Below, piece after piece: positions 1 to 8,559 of a DNA stretch of 64,000 bases. The notes under the pieces were generated by a model, which ran no database searches, had not been told where the DNA came from, and saw only the letters and a program-made list of their open reading frames with translations. This stretch comes from Endozoicomonas sp. 8E. GTDB taxonomy: Bacteria; Pseudomonadota; Gammaproteobacteria; Pseudomonadales; Endozoicomonadaceae. Location: the NCBI RefSeq assembly GCF_032883915.1, contig NZ_CP120717.1, positions 677,501 to 741,500 on the forward strand, in the 5' to 3' direction. Within the stretch, counting starts at the first letter, position 1; each line of letters opens with the position of its first letter. The position numbers and the translations under genes were made by a program.

Positions 1-726
1 GATTTGCAGGCAGTGGGTGTTATTTTCCTGGGCAGCGATGAACAGCGCAGTGGCACCACCCTTAGGCCGGGCGTTGAGATCTGCCTTGGCTGCGATCAGG
101 ATTTTCATGCAGTCGGCGTTATTTTTCAGGGCAGTGATGTATAGCGGGGTTGCACCATTTTTAGTTTGTGCGTTTGGATTCGCCCCGGCTTTGATCAGGA
201 GCTCCACGCAGTCGGTGTGATTTTCCCGGGCAGCGAAGAACAGTGCAGTGGCACCAACCTCACAGGTAGCGTTGAGATTCGCCCCGGCGTTGATCAGGCG
301 TTCGACGATAGCCTCGTGCCCCCCGTCGGATGCCATCATCAAGGCAGTGTAATCATCCTGCCTTACGGCATTGACATTGACTCCTTCTGCCAGTGACCTC
401 TCTACCTGATCGAAATCCCCGCCATAACAGGCATCATAAAACGCCTGATCGGGGAAAAATGTATCCGGGTGTGATTCACGGGTGTTCAGATCCTGCAGCG
501 GCATCGGGTCTTGCCGACACATTGCGCACCGACGTGAGCCGATGGGCTGATCAACAAAACACTTCGAAATACAGTCCAGATCGAAGTGATAGCCACAACA
601 GCGGGTTTTGACGACCACAGGCGCTACTTTACGGCCATGAAAACCAGTCAAACAAATAGGGCATTTATCGACCCCCGAGGGTACGACAGGATTCCCGGGG
701 GCCGAGGTGCGAGCAACGCTATCCAT
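1..726 (-). CDS. RA1, RING-like/ankyrin protein, type B N-terminus (3' end outside window)
   Basis: The reading frame is open from an ATG at 726 to the window edge (242 codons). It begins MDSVARTSAPG, hydrophilic and without a signal peptide, then has the CPIC...RRCAMC cysteine-rich domain, the FFPD linker and about four ankyrin units. The central motif reads CCGYHFDLDC, so the usual RING His is Tyr with a His one residue later. An overlapping ATG in another frame, 11 nt upstream (MLYLWIALLAP), is the relic of the hydrophobic N-terminus used by other copies; here it reaches a stop after 29 codons without joining the RING frame. The start is therefore chosen by homology with RA2 and RA8. The C-terminus cannot be assessed. 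Confidence 0.85.
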   Translation of the reverse strand, partial: MDSVARTSAPGNPVVPSGVDKCPICLTGFHGRKVAPVVVKTRCCGYHFDLDCISKCFVDQPIGSRRCAMCRQDPMPLQDLNTRESHPDTFFPDQAFYDACYGGDFDQVERSLAEGVNVNAVRQDDYTALMMASDGGHEAIVERLINAGANLNATCEVGATALFFAARENHTDCVELLIKAGANPNAQTKNGATPLYITALKNNADCMKILIAAKADLNARPKGGATALFIAAQENNTHCLQI

Positions 727-874
727 AAGTAGAGCATCGTGTGCCAGTCAATTAGTGGTACAGGTTGGATACAAGAAGAGTTAAATAGTTCAGCTCTGTG
801 GCTATAAAGTTTGCTGTGTCTTGATAATCACCTATTTCAAAAACTCGAAACATGGGAGTAGCTGTGCGTCGTGT

Positions 875-3652
875 TTACCGAATAACATAACGCCTTTCTT
901 GTGTTCCCTGCCTTGCCCCGGCGTTGATCAGGAGCTTCTCGCAGTCGGTATTGCCCATACCGATTGCGATGGCCAGTGGGGTGGTGCCATCCCACAAGGC
1001 GGCGTTGATATCTGCCTCGGCCCTGATCAGGCGTTTCATACACTCGGTATTGCCTTTTTGGGCTGCGATGAACAGCGGGGTCGCACCATCCTTAGTCCTC
1101 CGGGCGTTGAGATCCGCTTCGGCGTTGATCAGGAGTTCCACGCAGTCGGTATTGCCTACGTGGGCTGCGATGAACAGTGGGGTGGAGCCATCCGGCAAAG
1201 TGGTGTCGAGATTCGCCCCGGCTTCGAGCAGGATTTTCAGGCAGTCGATGTTATTGTTCAGGGCAGCGATGAACACTGGGGTGGCGTCATCCTTGGTCCG
1301 GATGTTGAGATCTGCCTTGGCGTCGGTCAGGAGTTTCACGCAGTCGGTGTGATTTTTCTGGGCAGCGATAAAGAGCGGGGTGGCACCATCCTTGTTCTGG
1401 GCGTTGAGATCCGCCCCGGCATTGATCAGGATTTTCACGCAGCCGGTGTTGCCTATCTGGGCTGCGATGTATAGCGGGGTGGAACCATCCCTGATCCGGG
1501 CGTTGAGGTTCGCTCCGGCATGGATCAGTAGTTTTACGCAGTCGGTATGGCCTCTTGCAGCAGCACTGAACAGCGCTGTGCAGCCATTCGACAGGCTGGC
1601 GTTGGGATCCGTTCTGTCGTTGATCAGGAGTTTCAAACAGTCGATGTGATTTTCTTGTGCAGCGATGAGCAGCGGGGTGACGCCATCCTTATTTCGCGCG
1701 TTGAGATCTGCCTTGGCTTCGATCAGGGCTTTCACGCAGTCGGTATGACCTCTCGCAGCAGCGATGATCAGCGGGGTGCTGCCATCCTTATTCCGGGCGT
1801 TGGGGTCTGCCTTAGCTTTGAGCAGGGCTTTTACGCAAGCGGTATGGCCTTTCGCAGCAGCGATGAACAGCGGGGTGGTACCATCCTCAGTCCCAATGTC
1901 AGGATCCGCCCCGGCGTTGAGCAGGCGTTTCACGCAGTCGGTGTGATTTTTTTGTACCGCAATGAAAAGCGGGCTGACGCCATCCTTAGCCTTGGCGTTG
2001 ATATCCGCCTTGGCTTCGATCAGGGCTTTCAAGCAGTCGCTATTGCCCATCTCGGCCGCAATGTAGAGCGGGGTGGCACCATCCTTGAAGCGGGCATTGA
2101 GATTCGCCCCAGCCTTGATCAGGAGTTTCACGCAGTCGATGCGATTTTCCTGTGCCGCAATGAAAAGCGCGGTGATGCCACCATCCTTAGTCCTGGCATT
2201 GAGATCGGCCTTGGCTTCGATCAAGGCTTTCACGCAGTCGGTATGGCCTTTCGCAGCAGCGATGATCAGCGGAGTGAAGTCATCCTTAGCCCTGGCGTTG
2301 AGGTCTGCCTTGGCTTCGATCAGGGCTTTCACGCAATCGGTATGGCCATTCCCGGCAGCGATGAACAGTGGACTGCTGCCACCTTCAGTTCGGGCGTTGA
2401 GATCCGCCCCGGCGTTGATCAGGTGCTTCACGCAATCGATATGGCCATTCATAGCAGCGATGGCAAGCGGGGTGCTGCCATCCTTAGCCCTGGCATTGAG
2501 GTCCGTCTTGGCTTCGATCAGGAGTTTCACACAGTCGGGGTGATTTTCTTGTGCGGCCATGAACAGCGGGGTGGCGCCACCCTTGGTCTGGACGTTGGGA
2601 TCCGCCCCGGCTTCGATCAGTAGTTTCACGCATTCGGTATTGCCCATCTCGGCTGCGATGATCAGTGGGGAGGCGCCATCGGACAGGGCGGCGTCAAGGT
2701 CCGCCCCGGCTTCGATCAGGAGTTTCACGCAGTCGGTATTGCCCGTCTCGACTGCGATGAGCAGTGGGGTGGTACCATCCTTGGTTCGGACGTTGAGGTC
2801 CGCCTTGGCTTCGATCAGGCGTTTCACGCAGTCGGTATTGCCATTCTGGGCTGCTAGAAGCAGCGGGGTGGCACCATCCTTAGTCCCGGCGTTGAGATCC
2901 GCCCCGGCTTTGATGAGGGCTTTCACGCAGTCGGTATTGCCATTCTGGGCTGCAAGCAGCAGCGGGGTGCCGCCTTGCCTGGTCTGGGCGTCGGGATTCG
3001 CCTTGGCTTCGATCAGGGCTTTCACGCAGTCAGTATTGCCTTTGGCAGCAGCGGCAAATAGTGGGGTGGCACCATCTGCAATCCTGGCGGCGTTGAGATC
3101 AGCCCCGGCTTCGAGCAATATTTTCAGGCAGTCGGTGTTATTTTCTTGTGCTGTGATGAACAGTGCGGTAGCACCATTCTTACAGACGGCTTTGAGGCTC
3201 GCTCCGGCGTCGATCAGGGATTCGACGATCGCCGTATGCCCTCCCATGGATGCCATCATCAAGGCAGTGAAATCATTATTCGTAATGTCATGGACATTGA
3301 CATTGACTCCATCTGCCAGAGATCTTTCCACCTGATCCAAATCCCCTTCAGAACAGGCACGAAAAAACGTCAGATCAGGGAAAAATGTATCCGGATGAGA
3401 TTCACCGGTGTTCAGGTTCAGCATAGGCATCGGGTTTTGTCGGCACATTGCGCACCGTCGTGAGCCGATGGGCTGATCAACAAAACACTTTGAAACACAG
3501 TCCAGATCGAAGAGGTGGCCACAACATTGGCTTTTGACCACCACAGGCGCAACAACACGGCCATGAAAATGGATCAAACAAACAGGGCAGGGATCTGCTT
3601 CCTCTGATACTTCAATATCCTTGGGGGCAGGGTTGCGAGCAATGCCGTCCAT
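875..3652 (-). CDS. RA2, giant RING-like/ankyrin protein (925 aa), type B N-terminus
   Basis: This is the longest copy, with about 25 ankyrin units behind the RING-like domain. The frame is open to 3718, but MDGIARNPAPK at 3652 aligns with the starts of RA1, RA8, RA31 and RA38 and is preferred. In the hydrophobic frame used by most copies the leader reads ATG TTC TAG, so that N-terminus is closed by an amber codon. The RING region has CPVC, CCGHLFDLDC and CAMC: the His is kept and Asp replaces the second His. The C-terminus carries the basic tail (QERRYVIR). The ankyrin consensus is DGATPLFIAAQ then NTDCVKLLINAGADLNA. A role as a host-protein binding scaffold is inferred from the repeats only. 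Confidence 0.88.
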   Translation of the reverse strand: MDGIARNPAPKDIEVSEEADPCPVCLIHFHGRVVAPVVVKSQCCGHLFDLDCVSKCFVDQPIGSRRCAMCRQNPMPMLNLNTGESHPDTFFPDLTFFRACSEGDLDQVERSLADGVNVNVHDITNNDFTALMMASMGGHTAIVESLIDAGASLKAVCKNGATALFITAQENNTDCLKILLEAGADLNAARIADGATPLFAAAAKGNTDCVKALIEAKANPDAQTRQGGTPLLLAAQNGNTDCVKALIKAGADLNAGTKDGATPLLLAAQNGNTDCVKRLIEAKADLNVRTKDGTTPLLIAVETGNTDCVKLLIEAGADLDAALSDGASPLIIAAEMGNTECVKLLIEAGADPNVQTKGGATPLFMAAQENHPDCVKLLIEAKTDLNARAKDGSTPLAIAAMNGHIDCVKHLINAGADLNARTEGGSSPLFIAAGNGHTDCVKALIEAKADLNARAKDDFTPLIIAAAKGHTDCVKALIEAKADLNARTKDGGITALFIAAQENRIDCVKLLIKAGANLNARFKDGATPLYIAAEMGNSDCLKALIEAKADINAKAKDGVSPLFIAVQKNHTDCVKRLLNAGADPDIGTEDGTTPLFIAAAKGHTACVKALLKAKADPNARNKDGSTPLIIAAARGHTDCVKALIEAKADLNARNKDGVTPLLIAAQENHIDCLKLLINDRTDPNASLSNGCTALFSAAARGHTDCVKLLIHAGANLNARIRDGSTPLYIAAQIGNTGCVKILINAGADLNAQNKDGATPLFIAAQKNHTDCVKLLTDAKADLNIRTKDDATPVFIAALNNNIDCLKILLEAGANLDTTLPDGSTPLFIAAHVGNTDCVELLINAEADLNARRTKDGATPLFIAAQKGNTECMKRLIRAEADINAALWDGTTPLAIAIGMGNTDCEKLLINAGARQGTQERRYVIR

Positions 3653-3797
3653 AACTAGAACATCTGCGTTATTGAATAAGCAATGCAGGTTGGACAGAGG
3701 AAAAGTATGATAGTTCAATCAGGTAGTTATTAAATTTGCAGTAGCCATAATCACCTAATTCAACAACCCGGGAGATGGGAACCCCTGAGAGCCGTGT

Positions 3798-4997
3798 TTA
3801 CTGAACAAAACAACGTCTTTCTTTTGTTTCCTTGTCTGCCTCTGTTCTGAACTCTGCCCCGGCGTTGATCAGGAGTTTCGTGCAGTCGGAATTGCCCATC
3901 GCGGATGAGATGAACAGCGGGGTTGTGCCATCCGGCAGGGCAGCGTTGAGATTTGCCCCGGCCCGGATCAGGAGTTCCACGCAGTCGGTGTTATTTTCCT
4001 GGGCGGCGATGAACAGCGGGGTAGCGCCATTCTCAGTTCGCGCGTCGATATCCGCCCCGGCGTTGATCAGGAGTTTCACGCAGTCGCTATGGTCGTTCCG
4101 GGCTGCCATGAACAGAGGGGTAGCACCAGTCGTAATCCTGGCGGTGTTGAGATCCGCTCCGGCTTCGATCAGGATTTTCAGGCAGCCGGTATTGCTATTC
4201 TGCGCTGCCATGTACAGCGGGGTGGCGCCATCTTTATTCCGGACGTTGAGGTCCGCCTCGGCGTTGATCAGGAGTTTCACACAGTCTGAATTGCCTAACG
4301 CAGCCGCAACGTGCAGCGGCGTGGTGCCAGACCTGGTCCGGGCGTTGATATCTGCCCCGGCGTTGATCAGGCGTTTCATGCAGTCGGTATTAGTGAACTT
4401 AGCAGCGATGAACAGAGCGGTGGTACCATTAGAACGGGCGGCGTTGATATCTGCCCCGGCGTTGATCAGAAGTTTCACGCAGCCGGTATTACCGTACTCA
4501 GCAGCGATGAACAGAGCGCTGGCACCATTAGAACGGGCGGCGTCGAGGTTTGCTCCAGTGTTGATCAGGCGTACGACGACATCTGTATGCCCTCTGCTGC
4601 ATGCTAACATCAAGGCTGTGAAATCATCAGTCCTAAAGGCATTGACATTGACTCCTTCTGCCAGAGATCTTTCCACCTGGTCCAAATCCCCTCCAGAACA
4701 GGCACGAAAAAACGTCAGATCAGGGAAAAAGGTATCCGGGTGAGATTCACTGGTGTTCTGATTCACCACAGGCATCGGGTTTTGCCGACACATAGCGCAC
4801 CGGCGCGTGCCGATGGGCTGATCAACAAAGCACATCGAAAGACAGTCCAGATCGAAGCGGTGACCACAACATTGGGTTTTAACGACCACAGGCGCCCCAC
4901 TTCGGCCATGGAAGTTAGCCAGACAAATGGGACAGTGATCGGCTCTTAGTATCCATGGAGAAAAGGTAGCGAACAATGCCACATACAAGTAGAACAT
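3798..4997 (-). CDS. RA3, RING-like/ankyrin protein (399 aa), signal-peptide-like N-terminus
   Basis: Type A start MFYLYVALFATFSPW at 4997, with an in-frame TGA just upstream that fixes the earliest start. RING-like ligands are CPIC, CCGHRFDLDC and CAMC; about nine ankyrin units follow. The basic tail (KETKERRCFVQ) is present. Only about 44 bp of the usual leader survives upstream, because foreign DNA (the gene X fragment) joins at about 5041. The TATAAA-containing part of the leader is missing, so this copy may depend on transcription entering from elsewhere or be silent. Confidence 0.87.
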   Translation of the reverse strand: MFYLYVALFATFSPWILRADHCPICLANFHGRSGAPVVVKTQCCGHRFDLDCLSMCFVDQPIGTRRCAMCRQNPMPVVNQNTSESHPDTFFPDLTFFRACSGGDLDQVERSLAEGVNVNAFRTDDFTALMLACSRGHTDVVVRLINTGANLDAARSNGASALFIAAEYGNTGCVKLLINAGADINAARSNGTTALFIAAKFTNTDCMKRLINAGADINARTRSGTTPLHVAAALGNSDCVKLLINAEADLNVRNKDGATPLYMAAQNSNTGCLKILIEAGADLNTARITTGATPLFMAARNDHSDCVKLLINAGADIDARTENGATPLFIAAQENNTDCVELLIRAGANLNAALPDGTTPLFISSAMGNSDCTKLLINAGAEFRTEADKETKERRCFVQ

Positions 4998-5380
4998 CTG
5001 TGTTGGTCAATAAGCAGCGTGGGTTGGATGCAAAAAAGCATATCACGAGCGTCGGCAATCAGCAGCCTGTTCAGTCGGCTGAGGCATTGCTCTTCCTGAT
5101 CCTGCTCAGCATGTAGCAGTGCCAGAAGCCGGGTGTCGAGCTCTTCCCGATTGTCGACGTCACTTCTTAATTGAGTGAGTACATCGCCCATGGTGTACTC
5201 AACGCCCTTGATGACTAACGGTTCGTTATTGATGAGCAGCATTGTGATCCGGTCGGTCTCCCGGAATTGCTGCGCGATTCTTTGCTCGCTGGCCTGGGCT
5301 TTCTTTTTGGTCTGGTAGTTGTAAAGTGAGACGACCTCGTTAAGGCGCTGGGTCTCCGGTTGCAGGTGTTGGGCTGACAT
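4946..5380 (-). pseudogene. Gene X fragment B: unidentified protein, 3' end replaced by RA3 leader/5' sequence
   Basis: From ATG at 5380 the first 113 codons (to about 5042) look like a genuine protein: charged, mostly helical, with TKKKAQASEQRIAQQF and then LDTRLLALLHAEQDQ. The frame then enters the RA3 leader and the 5' end of RA3 in an unused frame and stops at 4946, so the native C-terminus is lost. A divergent C-terminal piece of the same family lies at 5992-6162. I do not recognise the family. It could be a phage or plasmid accessory protein; that is a guess. Confidence 0.6.
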
Positions 5381-5449
5381 GGATAAAGCGTTAACTTGTG
5401 CTACTTTTAACAGCTGGCAAACCTTAATTAACGTGCATACAATAATTCT

Positions 5450-5719
5450 ATGAAGTATGAATGCGATGCTGCCAAGGACGCCATCAACCGTGCCAAACAC
5501 GGCATGTCGTTGTCTGAGGCTGAGCGCTTGGAGTGGGATACACTCTGGGCATGGGAAGACCAACGCTTTGACTATGGAGAGCAGCGCATGGTTGGTTTTG
5601 CCCTCTGGGGTGAGCGACTTTATTGCGTGGTGTATACCGACCGTGGTGAGACGAGACGTATTATTTCCCTTCGAAAAGCCAATAACCGGGAGAAAACTGC
5701 TTATGCGAATCAAGACTAA
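5450..5719 (+). CDS. brnT: BrnT-family ribonuclease toxin of a type II toxin-antitoxin pair
   Basis: The 89-residue product matches BrnT in length and in its landmarks: MKYECDAAKDAINRAKHG at the start, a central EDQRFDYGE and a C-terminal RRIISLRKANNRE block. BrnT toxins are small RelE-fold RNases neutralised by BrnA. The brnA start overlaps the end of this gene by 17 bp, the usual toxin-first order. No Shine-Dalgarno is visible; a TACAAT hexamer at 5438-5443 lies only 6 nt before the ATG, so a leaderless message is possible (weak evidence). It is one of few plus-strand genes and sits in DNA captured between two RA leaders. Confidence 0.9.
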   Translation: MKYECDAAKDAINRAKHGMSLSEAERLEWDTLWAWEDQRFDYGEQRMVGFALWGERLYCVVYTDRGETRRIISLRKANNREKTAYANQD

Positions 5720-5987
5720 ATCCGGTCGGTGGATCCAGATGAACACCGACGAAGAAGAGGCAGCCATCAATGCAGGCATTGCCGCTGATCCTGACACATA
5801 TGAGCTCACTGACGAGGAGTTCAAACAACTACGACCAGTGGGGCGTCCCAAGGCCGAAGAGACCAAGGAGCGGATTTCTATCCGGCTGTCACCCGAGGTG
5901 GTTGAATTTTTCCGCGCCACTGGCAAAGGCTGGCAGACCCGTATGGATGAAGCTTTGCGTGAATATGTGGTCAGGCATTCAGGGTGA
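5703..5987 (+). CDS. brnA: BrnA-family antitoxin
   Basis: The 94-residue product starts MRIKTKSGRWIQMNTDEEE, overlapping brnT. It has the BrnA/DUF4415 signature in its second half: RPKAEETKERISIRLSPEVV followed by FFRATGKGWQTRMDEALREYV, a ribbon-helix-helix-type DNA-binding and toxin-binding region. Family knowledge says BrnA binds BrnT and represses the shared promoter. Both genes look intact, so this may be a working addiction module that helps keep this part of the array. Confidence 0.9.
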   Translation: MRIKTKSGRWIQMNTDEEEAAINAGIAADPDTYELTDEEFKQLRPVGRPKAEETKERISIRLSPEVVEFFRATGKGWQTRMDEALREYVVRHSG

Positions 5988-5991
5988 CAGC

Positions 5992-6162
5992 TCATGCGGT
6001 CTCCCCCTGCTTTGATTTCACCAGATCCCCAGCCAGCAGAAAAGCCACTTCACGGGCTCCGACAATCAGAAATCGATTCAACCGGCTGACGCAGAGTTCT
6101 TGCTGATCCTGCTCGGCGTGGAGCAGGGCCAGAAGGCGGGTGTCCGGCTCTTCTTTGAACAT
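5992..6162 (-). pseudogene. Gene X fragment A: C-terminal remnant attached to an RA start codon
   Basis: This 56-codon frame starts at the ATG of a standard RA leader (ATG TTC) and continues as EEPDTRLLALLHAEQDQ to LVKSKQGETA. The segment after the start is homologous to residues 79-113 of fragment B but diverged (SRLNRFLIVGARE against SRLNRLLIADARD), so the two are different paralogs, not one recently split gene. It shows what the native C-terminus of gene X looks like. The join is exactly at the RA start codon, so it could be expressed as a short hybrid peptide. Confidence 0.6.
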
Positions 6163-6187
6163 CTGTGCTAGTCAATAAGCAGTGCGG

Positions 6188-6404
6188 CCTAGCAGCCTGT
6201 CGGACTTAAGCGCCCGTAGCGAGGATTGCGAGAAATTGAGGATAAAAATTTCTGCTTCTGAGGAGAATAGCGAGGCTATTTGACGAAGAGGCAGGAATTT
6301 TTAGACCAATTTATCGCAACCGCACGACTGCACGGATGCAGGAGCTAGAGCAACGCAGGAGCAGTTGCCGCGTAGGACAGTCTTAAGTCCGACAGGCTGC
6401 TAGG
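6188..6404. mobile_element. MITE-like element with about 21-23 bp terminal inverted repeats
   Basis: The left end at 6190-6210 (TAGCAGCCTGTCGGACTTAA plus G) is the exact reverse complement of the right end at 6382-6402; two flanking bases extend the match to 6188 and 6404. Inner parts also pair: AAAAATTTCTGCTTCT near the left against AGAGGCAGGAATTTTT to the right. The whole roughly 215 bp unit can fold as a long hairpin. It has no credible ORF. No target-site duplication is obvious. Size and structure fit a non-autonomous miniature inverted-repeat element; the mobilising transposase is not in the window. Confidence 0.8.
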
Positions 6405-6431
6405 GACAGGGTTGGGAGCAATGCCGTCCAT
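6405..6431 (-). pseudogene. Stub of a lost type B RA gene
   Basis: Nine codons from ATG at 6431 (MDGIAPNPVP) match the start of RA2 (MDGIARNPAP). The frame is cut at the MITE boundary. A complete RA leader lies upstream at 6432-6577. The rest of this gene is gone, which makes this a 5' remnant of a deleted copy next to the mobile element. Confidence 0.6.
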
Positions 6432-6577
6432 AAGTACACATCTGTGTTAGTGAATAAGCAATGCCGGTTGGACACAAGAAAAGTAAAATAGTTCAGCTAC
6501 ATAGTTATAAAATTTGCGGTAGCCAAATAATCACCCATTTCAAAAAACCGGAAGATGGGAACCCCTGAAAGCCGTGT

Positions 6578-8473
6578 TTACTGAACAACATAACGTCTTT
6601 CTTTTGTTTCTTTCTCTGCCCCTGTTCCGAACTCTGCCCCGGCATTGATCAGGAGTTTCGTGCAGTCGGAATTGCCCATCGCGGTTGCGATGGTCAGCGG
6701 GGTTCTGCCATCCGGCAGAGCAGCGTTGAGATTCGCCCCGGCCCTGATCAGAAGTTTCACACACTCGGTATTGCCCTCTCCGGCTGCCATGAATAGGGGG
6801 GTTCTGTCATCCTTAGTCTTGGCGTCGAGATCTGCCCCAGCTTCGATCAGGAGTTTCAGGGAGTCGATGTTATTTTCCTCGGCAGCGATGATCAGTGCTG
6901 TGGCGCCAGCCTTGGTCCGGACGTTGAGGTCTGCCTTGGCTTCGATCAGGCGTTTCACACAGTCGGTGTGATTTTCTTGTGCAGCCATGAACAGCGGGGT
7001 GGCGCCATCCCTGGTCTGGGCGTTGAGATCGGCCCCGGCATTGATTAGGCGTTTCACACAGTCGGTATGGCCTTTCGCAGCAGCGATCAGCAGTGGGGTG
7101 CTGTCTTCCTTATTCCTGGCGTTGAGGTCAGCCTTGGCTTCGATCAGGGCTTCCAGGCAGTCGGTATTGCCATTCTGGGCTGAGATGTACAGCGGGGTGG
7201 CGCCATCCGACAAGGTGGCGTCGAGATCCACCCTGGCGTTGATCAGGAGTTTTACGCAGTCGGTATGACCAAACGCAGCGGCGCTGAGCAGTGGTGTGCA
7301 GCCATTCGGCAGAGTGGCGTTGGGATCTGCTCCGTCGTTGATCAGGAGTTTCACGCAGTCGATGTGATTTTTTTGTGCAGCGATGAACAGTGGGGTGACG
7401 CCATTCTTATTTCGTGCGTTGAGATCTGCCCCTGCTGCGATCAGGGCTTTCACGCAGTCGGTATGACCTCTCGCAGCAGCGATGATCAGCGGGGTGGTGC
7501 CATCCTCAGTCCGGACGTTAGGATCCGCCCCGGCGTTGAGCAGGAGTTTCACGCAGTCGGTATTATTTTCCTGGGCAGCAACGAACAGCGCAGTGGGGCC
7601 ATTTTTAGTCTGGGCATTGAGGTCTGCCTTGGCTTCGATCAGGACTTTCACACAGTCGGTATGGCCTTGCGCAGCAGCGATGAACAGCGAAGTGCTGCCA
7701 TCCGGCAAGCTGGTGTTGGGATCCGCCGCGGCTTCGATCAGGAGTTTCACGCAGTCGGTATTGCCATTCTGGGCAGCGATGAGCAGCGAGTTAGTGCCAT
7801 CCTTAGTCCGGGTGTTGAGATCCGCCCCGGCTTTGATCAGGAGTTTCACGCAGTCAGTATTGCCATTCTGGGCAGCGACGAGCAGCGAGGTAGTGCCATC
7901 CTTAGTCCGGGTGTTGAGATCCGCCCCGGCTTTGATCAGGAGTTTCACGCAGTCAGTGTTATTTTCTTCTGCAGCGATGAACAATGCGGTGGCACCGCTC
8001 CTACAGACGGCGTTGAGATTTGCCCCGGCGTTGATCAGGCATTCGGCGACCACTGTATGCCCCCCGATGGATGCCATCATTAAGGGAGTGAAATCATCAT
8101 TCGTAATGTCATGGGCATTGACATTGATTCCTTCAGCCAGTGACTTCTCCACCACCTCCAAATCCCCTTCAAAACAGGCACGAAAAAACGTCAGATCGGG
8201 GAAAAAGGTATCCGGGTGAGCTACACCAGTGTTCAGATTCAACACAGGCATCGGGTCTTGCCGGCACAATGCGCACCGTCGTGAGCCGATGGGCTGATCG
8301 ACAAAACACTTGGAAATACAGTTCAGATCAAAGAGCTGGCCACAACATTGGGTTTTGACGACCACGGGTGCTACAACACGGCCATGGAAATGGGTCAAAC
8401 AAATAGGGCAGTGATCGGCCTTCAGTGTCCATGGAGAGAGGGTAGCGAGCAATGCCACGTATAAGTAGAACAT
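6578..8473 (-). CDS. RA4, RING-like/ankyrin protein (631 aa), type A N-terminus
   Basis: Start MFYLYVALLATLSPW; about 16 ankyrin units; basic tail KETKERRYVVQ. The central RING motif is CCGQLFDLNC, with Gln for His, Asp for the second His and Asn before the last Cys. Two adjacent ankyrin units (about 7783-7980) are nearly identical at DNA level, a fresh 99 bp tandem duplication. The upstream gap to RA5 is only 86 bp: about 90 bp of the leader, including the TATAAA part, is deleted between AAAAAAGCATG and TTTTACTGGATAGC. RA4 is therefore probably co-transcribed with RA5 if it is expressed. Confidence 0.88.
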   Translation of the reverse strand: MFYLYVALLATLSPWTLKADHCPICLTHFHGRVVAPVVVKTQCCGQLFDLNCISKCFVDQPIGSRRCALCRQDPMPVLNLNTGVAHPDTFFPDLTFFRACFEGDLEVVEKSLAEGINVNAHDITNDDFTPLMMASIGGHTVVAECLINAGANLNAVCRSGATALFIAAEENNTDCVKLLIKAGADLNTRTKDGTTSLLVAAQNGNTDCVKLLIKAGADLNTRTKDGTNSLLIAAQNGNTDCVKLLIEAAADPNTSLPDGSTSLFIAAAQGHTDCVKVLIEAKADLNAQTKNGPTALFVAAQENNTDCVKLLLNAGADPNVRTEDGTTPLIIAAARGHTDCVKALIAAGADLNARNKNGVTPLFIAAQKNHIDCVKLLINDGADPNATLPNGCTPLLSAAAFGHTDCVKLLINARVDLDATLSDGATPLYISAQNGNTDCLEALIEAKADLNARNKEDSTPLLIAAAKGHTDCVKRLINAGADLNAQTRDGATPLFMAAQENHTDCVKRLIEAKADLNVRTKAGATALIIAAEENNIDSLKLLIEAGADLDAKTKDDRTPLFMAAGEGNTECVKLLIRAGANLNAALPDGRTPLTIATAMGNSDCTKLLINAGAEFGTGAEKETKERRYVVQ

Positions 8474-8559
8474 CTGTGTTGGTCAATAAGCAGTGTGGGT
8501 TGGATGCAAAAAAGCATGTTTTTACTGGATAGCACAAGGCCTTTCTTGTTTTCCCCTCC

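Noticed and set aside
5457-5702. Frame upstream of brnA open from 5457
   Set aside because: It overlaps brnT in another frame; brnA homology begins at the ATG 5703.
8328-8537. Short minus-strand frames reading LLTNTDVLLM-GIARYPLPMDTEG at the 5' ends of type A genes
   Set aside because: They are the unused frame homologous to the type B start. They stop soon after and do not join the RING domain, so they are not annotated as genes, only used as evidence for overprinting.
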